DNA of 64,000 bases from Geminocystis sp. NIES-3709 (lineage in GTDB: Bacteria; Cyanobacteriota; Cyanobacteriia; Cyanobacteriales; Cyanobacteriaceae): the NCBI RefSeq assembly GCF_001548115.1, contig NZ_AP014821.1:1643262-1707261 (forward strand), given 5' to 3'. Each line of letters opens with the position of its first letter. The stretch's first letter is position 1. This document shows, piece after piece, positions 9,025-16,836 of the stretch. The translations under genes and the position numbers were made by a program. The notes under the pieces are model-generated. The model made no database searches, had not been told where the DNA came from, and was given only the letters and a program-made list of their open reading frames with translations.

Positions 9025-9474
9025 ATGAGAAGACGATCAAAATCGAATAGAATAGAATTAGAATTATTTCCTTTTTTATCAATTCTAGCTTGTACTATTG
9101 GCAGTTTAATTTTATTAATTATTGTTATTAGTACCGAAAGTTTAAACAACAATCCAGAAGTAACAATTATTGCTAAAAGTGAAGGCGGAGGAGTAAATCA
9201 GAAAAAACAACCTCGTTATATTGAATGTAAAGAAGATGGAATCGTCATTTATCCAAGTAAAGAATTTGTTTCTAAAAATGAACTAAATAAAAGTACAAAA
9301 TTTTCTAATTTTATCAAAGAAATTAAAAATAAGAAAGATAAAGAGTATGTTATAGTAGCTGTTAGACCCACTGGAATAGATGTTTTTCAACAAGTAAGAG
9401 ATTTAATTGAAAAAGAAGAAATTGACATTGGCTATGAACCAATAGAAGAAGGTTGGACATTAAAAATAGAATAA
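9025..9474 (+). CDS. Small TolR/ExbD-like partner protein
   Basis: 149 residues: a basic N-terminus (MRRRSKSNR), one TM segment at about 14-37 (LFPFLSILACTIGSLILLII), and a periplasmic domain ending in VRPTGIDVFQQVRDLIEKE followed by GYEP. The topology and the periplasmic fold pattern resemble ExbD/TolR. However, the TM segment reads PFLS where ExbD/TolR have PF[IV]D, so the proton-carrying Asp is replaced by Ser. It pairs with the preceding TolQ-like gene (51-bp gap, same strand). I recall similar pairs in other bacterial phyla, but I know of no established name or function. Confidence 0.65.
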   Translation: MRRRSKSNRIELELFPFLSILACTIGSLILLIIVISTESLNNNPEVTIIAKSEGGGVNQKKQPRYIECKEDGIVIYPSKEFVSKNELNKSTKFSNFIKEIKNKKDKEYVIVAVRPTGIDVFQQVRDLIEKEEIDIGYEPIEEGWTLKIE

Positions 9475-9493
9475 AAAATTAGTTGTCTAATTC

Positions 9494-10129
9494 TCAGTTT
9501 TTTTTAAGTTTTTTTGATTGAATAACTTGTAAACTTCCTCCAGCATAAAATTGATTTTTTAGGATAGAAAAACCGGTATCAGAAAGTTTATTTGCTAAAT
9601 CAGTTTTTAATAATTGCCATGCCGTTTCTGTTTCAAATAACCACATAAATAAAGTTAATCCGGGTATAAATAATAAATTTTGTGGTTTATGTAAGTCAAT
9701 GAAGGTAAAAATACCTTGAGGTTTTAAGACTCGATAGGCTTCTTGAAAAATCTCCTCTAACTCTGCTGTCGTCATCTCATGTAAAGCGACGCTACTATGA
9801 ACAATATCAAAATAATTGTCAGAAAACGGCATTTTTTGTGCGAATCCTTCTACAAATTTTGCTTGAGGAACATTTTTTTTTGCTTTTTCGAGGGCAATAC
9901 TTGATATATCTAATCCTGTAACTTGTTGAGAATAGGCGACTAAAAATTTGGTAGTTTGTCCTGCTCCACAACATAAATCTAGTATTTTAGTATTGGAGGT
10001 AATTTGTAAATTTTGAAGTGCTAGTTGTCGAAATTTTGTTTCACCACCAACGGGAATTGCTGCCAATTTGGCAATAGTATCGTATAACCATTGATATTTA
10101 TAACTTAGAGGACGCAGAAATGTTGCCAT
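9494..10129 (-). CDS. Class I SAM-dependent methyltransferase
   Basis: 211 residues with the Methyltransf_11/UbiE-like pattern: motif I ILDLCCGAGQTT (about 54-65), an acidic residue closing the next strand in VTGLDIS, and the post-motif YRVLKPQGIF (about 130-142). The N-terminal stretch PLSYKYQWLYDTIAKLAAIP suggests a quinone- or lipid-type substrate. It lies convergent to the TolR-like gene and divergent from menD. It is not the usual cyanobacterial MenG sequence, so I leave the substrate open. It is downstream of a small gene by 12 bp, as a two-gene unit. Confidence 0.85.
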   Translation of the reverse strand: MATFLRPLSYKYQWLYDTIAKLAAIPVGGETKFRQLALQNLQITSNTKILDLCCGAGQTTKFLVAYSQQVTGLDISSIALEKAKKNVPQAKFVEGFAQKMPFSDNYFDIVHSSVALHEMTTAELEEIFQEAYRVLKPQGIFTFIDLHKPQNLLFIPGLTLFMWLFETETAWQLLKTDLANKLSDTGFSILKNQFYAGGSLQVIQSKKLKKN

Positions 10130-10141
10130 AACAATTTTATT

Positions 10142-10435
10142 TTATAATTTGGTGGAACTCGATCGTAAAATATCTGGAATTAGGGTGTCATCGCTAAATT
10201 CTAACATGGTTTCTCGATAACCTAAATATCCAGAATTGGTGAAAAATAATAACATTCGATTTAAGGCAATCCAAACTTCCATACTAAATTCCCAATCACC
10301 ATTTATTGGTGCATAATCACTAATAGATTTTAATGCCCAAAAATAGTTATTTCTGACAATAGATTTTCCTTTTTGATATTGAGGTAAGTCTTCTTTTTTG
10401 ATGTAAAGAATGTTATCTTTTATAATAGCTTTCAT
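10142..10435 (-). CDS. Small conserved-looking protein of unknown function
   Basis: 97 residues from the ATG at 10435. A TTG at 10453 would add six Lys-rich residues and looks less likely. The sequence is soluble and mixed alpha/beta, with WEFSMEVWIALNRMLLFFTNSGYLGYRE in the middle (split here by no obvious motif). No family is recognised. It ends 12 bp before the methyltransferase start on the same strand, so the two are probably co-transcribed. The pair is divergent from menD. Confidence 0.6.
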   Translation of the reverse strand: MKAIIKDNILYIKKEDLPQYQKGKSIVRNNYFWALKSISDYAPINGDWEFSMEVWIALNRMLLFFTNSGYLGYRETMLEFSDDTLIPDILRSSSTKL

Positions 10436-10487
10436 ATTAACTTTTTTTTTCAATATTATTTTTAATAAACTCTAATTTTTTTATAAA

Positions 10488-12239
10488 ATGTTTTTAGATT
10501 TTCGTAATATTAACACTATTTGGAGTTCTGTAATAGTAGAAACTTTAGCTAAATTAGGCTTAAAAAATGCTGTTATTAGTCCAGGTTCTCGATCGACTCC
10601 TTTAACTCTTGCATTTGCTCAAAATTCTCTCATTAATACCATCCCAATTTTAGATGAAAGATCTGCCGGTTTTTTTGCTTTAGGATTAACGAAAAAAAAT
10701 AATTATCCTACTGTCTTAGTTTGCACTTCTGGCACGGCTGGAGCTAATTTTTATCCAGCAATTATCGAGGCTAAATATAGTAATATACCTTTAATTATTT
10801 TAACCGCCGATCGACCTCCTGAATTAAGAAATTGTCATGCTGGACAAACTATAAATCAAGTTAATTTATATGGTAATTATCCTAATTGGCATACAGAATT
10901 ATCCTTACCTTCTCTCGATTTAGATAGATTATTTTATTTAAGGCAAAACATTATCTATGGATGGGAAAAATCTTATTTTTCGTCTAGGGGAGTTGTTCAT
11001 ATTAATATACCATTTAGAGAACCTCTTGCTCCTGTTTGTGAATTAAATATTAGTCAAGAAAATCAAAGTTTTATTTATCAACAATTATTTAATAATTTTA
11101 TCTTTAATAATCATAGTTTTTCTCACTATAATCTAGATCTAAATGACCATATCAAACGTTGGCAAAAATACAATAAAGGCATTATTATTGCAGGTGTTGA
11201 TTCTTCGGATAATTCTTTATTATACTGCCAGTCGATCGAGCTGTTATCAAATATATTAAACTTTCCTATTTTAGGAGAGGCTTTATCTCCGATAAGAAAT
11301 AATAATCAAAATAATAACCATTTAATTATTAACTATGATGCTATTTTAAGAAATTCTGAATATGCACGTCAATTAATCCCTGAGATTGTTATTTTATTTG
11401 GTGAATATCCTACGAGTAAAATTTTAAGAGAATGGTTAAACAAACACAAAATTACAACCTATATTCTTACTTCTCATGATGATAATTTAGATGCGCTGCA
11501 TAGTAATTCTATTCACATCAGAATTAATCCAGAAAATATTATTCAACATTTTACTGTACAGACAGAGAAAAAAGTCTCAGATTATATCAATAAATGGATT
11601 TCGATCGATGAAAAAATAACCCTTAAAATTAATAATATTATGGAAAGAAATGATGAAATATTTGAAGCAAAAATATCATGGATGTTATCAAAATATCTTC
11701 CATTAAAAACTCCTATTTTCATTGCTAATAGTATGTCGGTGAGATATGCAGAATTCTTTTGGCAAAAAAACAATCTTCAAAGACAAATTTATTTTAATCG
11801 TGGTACAAATGGAATTGATGGTACTTTGTCCAGTGCTTTAGGTATTGCTTATCAAAATAAACCTACCATTTTATTAACAGGAGATTTAGCTCTTTTGCAT
11901 GATACTAATGGGTTTTTAATCAATCAATATTTTGAGGGAAGTTTAACAATTATTTTGGTCAATAATAATGGTGGTGGAATTTTTGAAATGTTACCGATCG
12001 CTGACAATAATAACCTCTTTGAAAAGTATTTTGCTACCCCTCAATTAGTAGATTTCTCTAACTTAACTCAAACCTATAATATAGATTATAAACTAATAAG
12101 TAATTGGCAACAATTACAAAAACTATTAACAAATTTACCGACAAAAGGCATCAATATTTGGGAAATCAAAACTAATCGAAAAAATGATACATTATGGTTA
12201 AAAGAAAATCTTAATTATCTAAGTTTAAAATTAGATTGA
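10488..12239 (+). CDS. menD: 2-succinyl-5-enolpyruvyl-6-hydroxy-3-cyclohexene-1-carboxylate synthase MenD
   Basis: 583 residues, full length for MenD. It is a ThDP enzyme that joins isochorismate and 2-oxoglutarate in phylloquinone synthesis, here for photosystem I. The PYR-domain start VISPGSRSTPLTLAFA is diagnostic, followed by VCTSGTAGANFYPAIIEA, which carries the ThDP-region Glu. The C-terminal PP domain has GTLSSALGIAY, LTGDLALLHDTNGF and NNNGGGIFEMLP, the Mg/ThDP site. The gene is monocistronic, divergent from a small gene, and followed by rpsB. Confidence 0.96.
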   Translation: MFLDFRNINTIWSSVIVETLAKLGLKNAVISPGSRSTPLTLAFAQNSLINTIPILDERSAGFFALGLTKKNNYPTVLVCTSGTAGANFYPAIIEAKYSNIPLIILTADRPPELRNCHAGQTINQVNLYGNYPNWHTELSLPSLDLDRLFYLRQNIIYGWEKSYFSSRGVVHINIPFREPLAPVCELNISQENQSFIYQQLFNNFIFNNHSFSHYNLDLNDHIKRWQKYNKGIIIAGVDSSDNSLLYCQSIELLSNILNFPILGEALSPIRNNNQNNNHLIINYDAILRNSEYARQLIPEIVILFGEYPTSKILREWLNKHKITTYILTSHDDNLDALHSNSIHIRINPENIIQHFTVQTEKKVSDYINKWISIDEKITLKINNIMERNDEIFEAKISWMLSKYLPLKTPIFIANSMSVRYAEFFWQKNNLQRQIYFNRGTNGIDGTLSSALGIAYQNKPTILLTGDLALLHDTNGFLINQYFEGSLTIILVNNNGGGIFEMLPIADNNNLFEKYFATPQLVDFSNLTQTYNIDYKLISNWQQLQKLLTNLPTKGINIWEIKTNRKNDTLWLKENLNYLSLKLD

Positions 12240-12349
12240 TAATTTAAAATTAGATGATATACTTTAACAATACAAAAAAATACTTTCTTTTCAAGAGATT
12301 TTGTGGAGAGTAGAAAAAAATTTGATCTTATGATAAGCTAGTAAAGTTG

Positions 12350-12445
12350 TCAAAATTCGCACATCTGGGATGTCGGGTGTTTCTAAATTCAGAAATAGAA
12401 CTAACCCGGATGGAGGATAAACCCGAAAATAAAGGAGAATAATAA
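12350..12445 (+). promoter_or_regulatory. Candidate rpsB mRNA leader
   Basis: Just upstream of rpsB the leader is less AT-rich than other spacers. It has small foldable parts: TTTCT-AAATTC-AGAAA, and GGGTG/ACCCG pairings around CCCGGATGGAGGATAAACCCG. An AAAGGAG Shine-Dalgarno sits 8 nt before the ATG. S2 autoregulation through its leader is known in other bacteria. Whether this leader does so is inference. Confidence 0.3.
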
Positions 12446-13252
12446 ATGTCAGTAGTTACTTTAAAAGAACTATTAGATTCTGGTGTACACTTTGGCCATC
12501 AGACTCGTCGTTGGAATCCTAAAATGGCACCCTACATCTACACCGCTAGAAATGGGGTACACATCATTGATTTAGTGCAAACCGCACAATTAATGGATGA
12601 AGCCTACAACTATGTCAAAAAAGCGGCCGAAAGTGGCAAAAAAGTTCTTTTTGTTGGTACTAAACGTCAAGCGGCGGGTATCATAGCCCAAGAAGCCACT
12701 CGTTGTGGTGCATTCTATATTAATCAACGTTGGTTAGGTGGTATGCTAACTAACTGGGAAACGATTAAGTCCAGAGTCGCACGTCTTAAAGATTTAGAAG
12801 AATTAGAAGAAAGTGGCGCTTTAGACAGAAGGCCAAAAAAAGAAGCCTCTGTTTTACGTCGTGAGTTGAGTAAACTACAAAAATATCTTGGCGGTATCAA
12901 AGATATGCGTCGTGTTCCTGATATTGTGGTAATTATTGACATTCGCAGAGAACATAATGCGATCAAAGAGTGTGAAAAACTTAACTTACCTGTTGTATCA
13001 ATGTTAGATACTAACTGTAATCCCGAATTAGTAGATTTTCCTATTCCTGCTAATGATGACGCAATTCGATCGATTAAACTAATTATTGGTAAATTAGCTG
13101 ATGCTATTTATGAAGGGCGTTATGGTAAGGCTGTTGCAGAAGGCAGATTCGACGAATTTGAAGAATCTTTAGCTAGTGGTGAACCTGACTACGATGAAGA
13201 TTACGAAGATGAAGAATATGACGAAGATGGTGATAGTGGCGAAGAAGAGTAA
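12446..13252 (+). CDS. rpsB: 30S ribosomal protein S2
   Basis: 268 residues. It starts [25 protein letters not shown] and contains [21 protein letters not shown] and the [19 protein letters not shown] segment, all S2 hallmarks. The body is of normal length, with an added C-terminal acidic tail (about 240-268, almost all Asp, Glu and Tyr), which is seen in cyanobacterial S2. It is followed by tsf 221 bp downstream, the usual bacterial order. AAAGGAG precedes the start. Confidence 0.98.
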   Translation: MSVVTLKELLDSGVHFGHQTRRWNPKMAPYIYTARNGVHIIDLVQTAQLMDEAYNYVKKAAESGKKVLFVGTKRQAAGIIAQEATRCGAFYINQRWLGGMLTNWETIKSRVARLKDLEELEESGALDRRPKKEASVLRRELSKLQKYLGGIKDMRRVPDIVVIIDIRREHNAIKECEKLNLPVVSMLDTNCNPELVDFPIPANDDAIRSIKLIIGKLADAIYEGRYGKAVAEGRFDEFEESLASGEPDYDEDYEDEEYDEDGDSGEEE

Positions 13253-13314
13253 ATAATTAGGAAATAGGAAATGGACAATGGAGAATTAATAAATAATTAA
13301 CAACGAATAAAAAA

Positions 13315-13363
13315 GTTCAATTTATTGAACGTTATAACGATACCCGTGTAATTTATTATACGG
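13315..13363 (+). promoter_or_regulatory. Palindrome and hairpin in the rpsB-tsf spacer
   Basis: Two symmetric elements lie in the 221-bp spacer: the near-perfect palindrome GTTCAATTTATTGAAC (13315-13330), and a hairpin CCGTGTAA-TTTA-TTATACGG (13344-13363; 8 bp with one G-U). No U-tract follows, so this is more likely an attenuating or processing structure than a terminator. Confidence 0.4.
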
Positions 13364-13473
13364 TGGGTTATTGATTAACAAATCTCTCCTAACTCCATTT
13401 CCTAACTCAAGTTAGTATTCGGTTCAATTCATGTAATGATTATTGAAGATAATTTTATTAAAATATAAGTATT

Positions 13474-14133
13474 ATGGCAGAAATTACAGCTAAATTAGTA
13501 AAAGAACTTAGAGATAAGACTAACGCAGGAATGATGGATTGCAAAAAAGCCCTCGTGGAAAATGATGGTGACATTGCAAAATCCATTGAATGGTTACGTC
13601 AAAAAGGTATCACCTCTGCCGAGAAAAAAGCCGGTAGAGTAGCTGCTGAAGGTATTGTGGAAAGTTATATTCATACTGGTGGTAGAATCGGTGTTATCGT
13701 AGAAGTTAACTGCGAAACTGATTTTGTTGCCCGTCGTGAAGATTTCCAAGCCTTAGCGAAAAATATCGCTATGCAGATTGCGGCTTGTCCTAATGTCGAA
13801 TATATTAAAATTGCGGATATTCCTCAAGACATCGTTGTCAAAGAAAAAGAAATTGAAATGGGTAGAGATGACTTAGGCAATAAACCTGCTAATATCAAAG
13901 AGAAAATTGTTGAGGGTAGAATCCAAAAACGTTTAGGGGAAATGTGTTTACTCAGTCAGCCCTATATTCGTGATCAAGGTATTACCGTGGAAGAATTAAT
14001 TACTCAACAAGTGGCTAAAATTGGTGAAAATATCCAAGTACGTCGTTTTACCCGTTTTGTTTTAGGGGAAGGCATCGAAAAAGAAGAAACCAATTTTGCG
14101 GAAGAAGTAGCGGCACAAGCAGGGTTAAAATAA
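13474..14133 (+). CDS. tsf: Translation elongation factor Ts
   Basis: 219 residues, the short EF-Ts form typical of cyanobacteria and chloroplast relatives (the E. coli protein is about 283). The N-terminal UBA domain ([20 protein letters not shown]) and the core segment [17 protein letters not shown], which contacts EF-Tu and drives GDP release, are both present. A second core signature, [12 protein letters not shown], is near the C-terminus. It follows rpsB. A long inverted repeat lies just downstream. Confidence 0.98.
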   Translation: MAEITAKLVKELRDKTNAGMMDCKKALVENDGDIAKSIEWLRQKGITSAEKKAGRVAAEGIVESYIHTGGRIGVIVEVNCETDFVARREDFQALAKNIAMQIAACPNVEYIKIADIPQDIVVKEKEIEMGRDDLGNKPANIKEKIVEGRIQKRLGEMCLLSQPYIRDQGITVEELITQQVAKIGENIQVRRFTRFVLGEGIEKEETNFAEEVAAQAGLK

Positions 14134-14148
14134 TTAAAAATTAGGAAT

Positions 14149-14197
14149 TAGGAGAAAATAATTTTTTATAGTCTTCTAACTTCCTAGTTTTCTCCTA
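14149..14197 (+). terminator. Inverted repeat after tsf, possible terminator
   Basis: TAGGAGAAAA (14149-14158) and TTTTCTCCTA (14188-14197) form a perfect 10-bp stem with a roughly 29-nt loop, just after the tsf stop. There is no strong U-run, so factor-independent termination is uncertain. Confidence 0.4.
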
Positions 14198-14256
14198 TCA
14201 TTCATTTCTTTTCTTCATCAAAACTCAAATTATTACCTTTCAAATTATCAATAAGA

Positions 14257-15123
14257 ATGAGTAAGTCAATCAAACAGTTACGCAATGATTTGACCATTTT
14301 AAGTGAAAAAATTAAAGATTTAGCTATTAATTTACAGGGTTTATATCGAGATTATTTGGAGAGTTTAAGCGTTGTTGTTAAGCGTCAATTAACCCTAGCA
14401 ACTTATCAGATTTGTACGCAAAAGTATCCTGATGCTTTTTTAAATTTGAGTTATCAGAAAAGGTATGATTTACAAGGAAGAATAAAGGGATTAGAAAATA
14501 CATTTAAAGATAATTTATTTAATGCTTTTCAATCGATCGAGGTAGGTAATAATCAGGTTATTCAAGATTTTTATAATCATATTATTAGTATTTTTTCTGT
14601 AGAACAAATATCAAAAGATAATAACTTAGTAGATTTAGAAATAGCTCAAAATAGTGAAAATAATTTAGCTAAGGAGGAAGAGTTAAACCCTCACGATTTA
14701 ATTAAGTTTCAATTAGATATTGAAGATTGTTTAGAAGAATGTTTAACCAATATTTCTCATCAAACAAATAAATATTTACAAGATGCTCATATTTTACCAA
14801 ACAAAATACCGAGTAAAATTTTGGAAATGGCATTACAAGCAGAGGAAAATACTTCCATTGTAAGTGGTGCGCCCAACCTCTTGAGTTTATTAATTGAAAG
14901 AGAGGATAAATCTGATAATAATGTTGATATAACTCCTATCGTGGCTATTTGTCTAAGATTAACAGAAATAGAATTTAATGATCCTAGTTTAAATTTAATT
15001 CGACAAAAAATTAATAATATTCTTAGAAAATTAGATGATCTTGATAATGAGTATCAACAGAAAAAACAAAAGTACTCGATCGCCCAAGCAGAATCAGCAT
15101 GGCGTAGTAGTTGGAATGAATAA
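14257..15123 (+). CDS. Conserved cyanobacterial coiled-coil protein, unknown function
   Basis: 288 residues, hydrophilic and mostly helical. An N-terminal coiled coil (about 1-60) includes LRNDLTILSEKIKDLAINLQ. The middle is acidic, and a C-terminal coiled coil (about 250-288) ends AQAESAWRSSWNE. There is no signal peptide and no TM segment. It follows tsf on the same strand, after the tsf inverted repeat. I recognise the general type as a cyanobacterial protein of unknown function and can assign no role. Confidence 0.7.
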   Translation: MSKSIKQLRNDLTILSEKIKDLAINLQGLYRDYLESLSVVVKRQLTLATYQICTQKYPDAFLNLSYQKRYDLQGRIKGLENTFKDNLFNAFQSIEVGNNQVIQDFYNHIISIFSVEQISKDNNLVDLEIAQNSENNLAKEEELNPHDLIKFQLDIEDCLEECLTNISHQTNKYLQDAHILPNKIPSKILEMALQAEENTSIVSGAPNLLSLLIEREDKSDNNVDITPIVAICLRLTEIEFNDPSLNLIRQKINNILRKLDDLDNEYQQKKQKYSIAQAESAWRSSWNE

Positions 15124-15455
15124 TAATTAGCAATTAGTAATTTATTTACTTTAATTATTTATTAAATTTAATACCTTTTATGGCTCTTCTACTTTGAATA
15201 TGATAAATTATGTCTAAAAAAAGGTGTCAGGTATCAGGTAGCAGGTATTAGGTTAAATTCAAACTGTTAATTTATAATAATTGCATTTTTAAAAGAGTCA
15301 AAGCTATAGCTATCAAAGTTTATATTAATTATTTTCTATTAATTTGTCGTAACTACTGTAGGAGAGCCCCTTTTATTTTTTACAAATTGTCTCTTATTAA
15401 CACCCCTAAACAGTTATTAATTAAAGTTTAAGACATCGAACTAAGGTAAATTTCA
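15124..15455. repeat. Intergenic region with AGGTATTAG-type short repeats
   Basis: A 332-bp spacer without a gene. At 15222-15253 it has the imperfect tandem run AGGTGTCAGGTATCAGGTAG followed by CAGGTATTAGGT, the same unit family as at 685-719, 23652-23684, 24405-24432 and 24551-24583. Near 15360 there is GGAGAGCCCC. The pth promoter is expected here. Confidence 0.6.
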
Positions 15456-16067
15456 ATGAATGAAAAAAATATAGTTATTCCAGATGTTATCATTGGCTTG
15501 GGAAACCCTGAACAAAAGTACGATCGAACTCGTCATAATATTGGTTTTGAAATAGTAGATTATTTAGCACTAAAATGGGGTTTTATTTGGCAAAAAAATA
15601 CTAAATTTAATGCTCTAATTTGTGAAGGAATAGCACCAAATCGTCGTAAAATTAGGTTAGTAAAACCTTTAACTTATATGAATCGATCGGGGCAATCTGT
15701 AAGAGCCGTGTTAGACTGGTATAAATTAACCGCAGACTCAATTTTAGTGGTGTATGATGACATGGATTTACCTTTCGGGAGAATTAGATTAAGGCTATCT
15801 GGTTCAGCAGGAGGACATAATGGGATGAAATCGATTATTTCTCATGTGGGAGGGCAAAAATTCCCCCGTTTTCGCATCGGTATCGGTAAATCAGAGGGAA
15901 AAGAAGAAACTATTGGTCATGTTTTGGGTAAGTTTTCCACCACAGAAACTAAAGTAATTGATCAATTAAAAATATTAACCCACGATGCTATTAATGTCTG
16001 TTTAAAAGATGGTGTCGAAAAAGCTATGAGCCTTTATAATCAAAAATTTATTTCAATAGACTTATAG
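15456..16067 (+). CDS. pth: Peptidyl-tRNA hydrolase
   Basis: 203 residues, the normal size. It releases peptides from stalled peptidyl-tRNA. The family signature GLGNPEQKYDRTRHNIGF carries the catalytic His (RHN). VKPLTYMNRSGQSV supplies the substrate-binding Asn. VVYDDMDLPFGRIRLR holds the conserved Asp, and GGHNGMKSII follows. It is a single gene upstream of the division pair. Confidence 0.97.
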   Translation: MNEKNIVIPDVIIGLGNPEQKYDRTRHNIGFEIVDYLALKWGFIWQKNTKFNALICEGIAPNRRKIRLVKPLTYMNRSGQSVRAVLDWYKLTADSILVVYDDMDLPFGRIRLRLSGSAGGHNGMKSIISHVGGQKFPRFRIGIGKSEGKEETIGHVLGKFSTTETKVIDQLKILTHDAINVCLKDGVEKAMSLYNQKFISIDL

Positions 16068-16290
16068 TCAATAAAGTTAAAAAGACATCGTTTAAATAAA
16101 AATCGACTGAAATAAAGAAAATATCAATTCTTATCAAGAATACTTATTATTTATCATCTATGGTGACAAATCGATCGAAGACTAAAGTTAATCATTTTTT
16201 AGGTGTTTTAAAATTTTCCCCAAAAAAAACTAACTATTTTTATTATATTTGTTAATATTAGTTAGTCTCTATCTAATTCACATTATCTGT

Positions 16291-16830
16291 ATGTTAGTCC
16301 AAGATTCTCCGCCTCGCAGACAAAGTAACGTTGAAGTTGAAAAGAAACAGTCTTTTTCCGATCGTAATTTGAGATCAAGGCAGAAATCTGTTCATCGGAA
16401 ATATCCAAGCCGAACTGTTATCAATTCACGTCCTCTTGAGAAAATACCCCATAGTCAGAAACAAAATCAACCTTTCTGGCTCAAAAGTCTTATGATATTG
16501 GGTCATGGTTCTTCTGCATTATGTTACTTAAGTGTAGTGATAGCTTTTGTGATGTATGGAATAACAGTTTATGCTCCCAAATTATGGACAACTAAATATC
16601 ATGAGTTGCAAGATCTGCAAAAACAAGAACGTCAGTTTAGTTTTACAGATGAAATAATTAAAAATCAATTGGCAGAATCAGCTAAACAGTCTGGCTCAGG
16701 TTTAGTAAATCCCGATTCTTCTCAACCACCGATTTTTTTACCAGATACGACTCCAAAACCGATACAATTAGAAACGTCTCCTTCTTCTGAACCAAAGCAG
16801 ATCGAGAAAATTTCCCCCATTGCTTACTAA
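16291..16830 (+). CDS. FtsL-like bitopic protein upstream of ftsI
   Basis: 179 residues from the ATG at 16291; an upstream ATG at 16249 would add a hydrophobic stretch. Layout: a basic cytoplasmic tail of about 65 residues, one TM segment (about 75-98, CYLSVVIAFVMYGITVYAP), a short helical stretch (LQDLQKQERQFSFTDEII) and a Pro/Ser-rich C-terminus. This is the topology of FtsL-type division proteins, and it ends 6 bp before ftsI, the classic ftsL-ftsI order. Sequence similarity to E. coli FtsL is not visible, so the call rests on topology and position. Confidence 0.6.
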   Translation: MLVQDSPPRRQSNVEVEKKQSFSDRNLRSRQKSVHRKYPSRTVINSRPLEKIPHSQKQNQPFWLKSLMILGHGSSALCYLSVVIAFVMYGITVYAPKLWTTKYHELQDLQKQERQFSFTDEIIKNQLAESAKQSGSGLVNPDSSQPPIFLPDTTPKPIQLETSPSSEPKQIEKISPIAY

Positions 16831-16836
16831 TCAAAG

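Noticed and set aside
7825..9474. Zorya antiphage system, from the MotA/ExbB-like first gene
   Set aside because: The second protein has no OmpA-like peptidoglycan domain, lacks the ExbD-type Asp, and no zorC/zorD or zorE gene follows.
9494..10129. menG (demethylphylloquinone methyltransferase), because menD is adjacent
   Set aside because: The sequence lacks the UbiE/MenG N-terminal pattern expected for cyanobacterial MenG, and the gene is divergent from menD. Kept as a generic methyltransferase.
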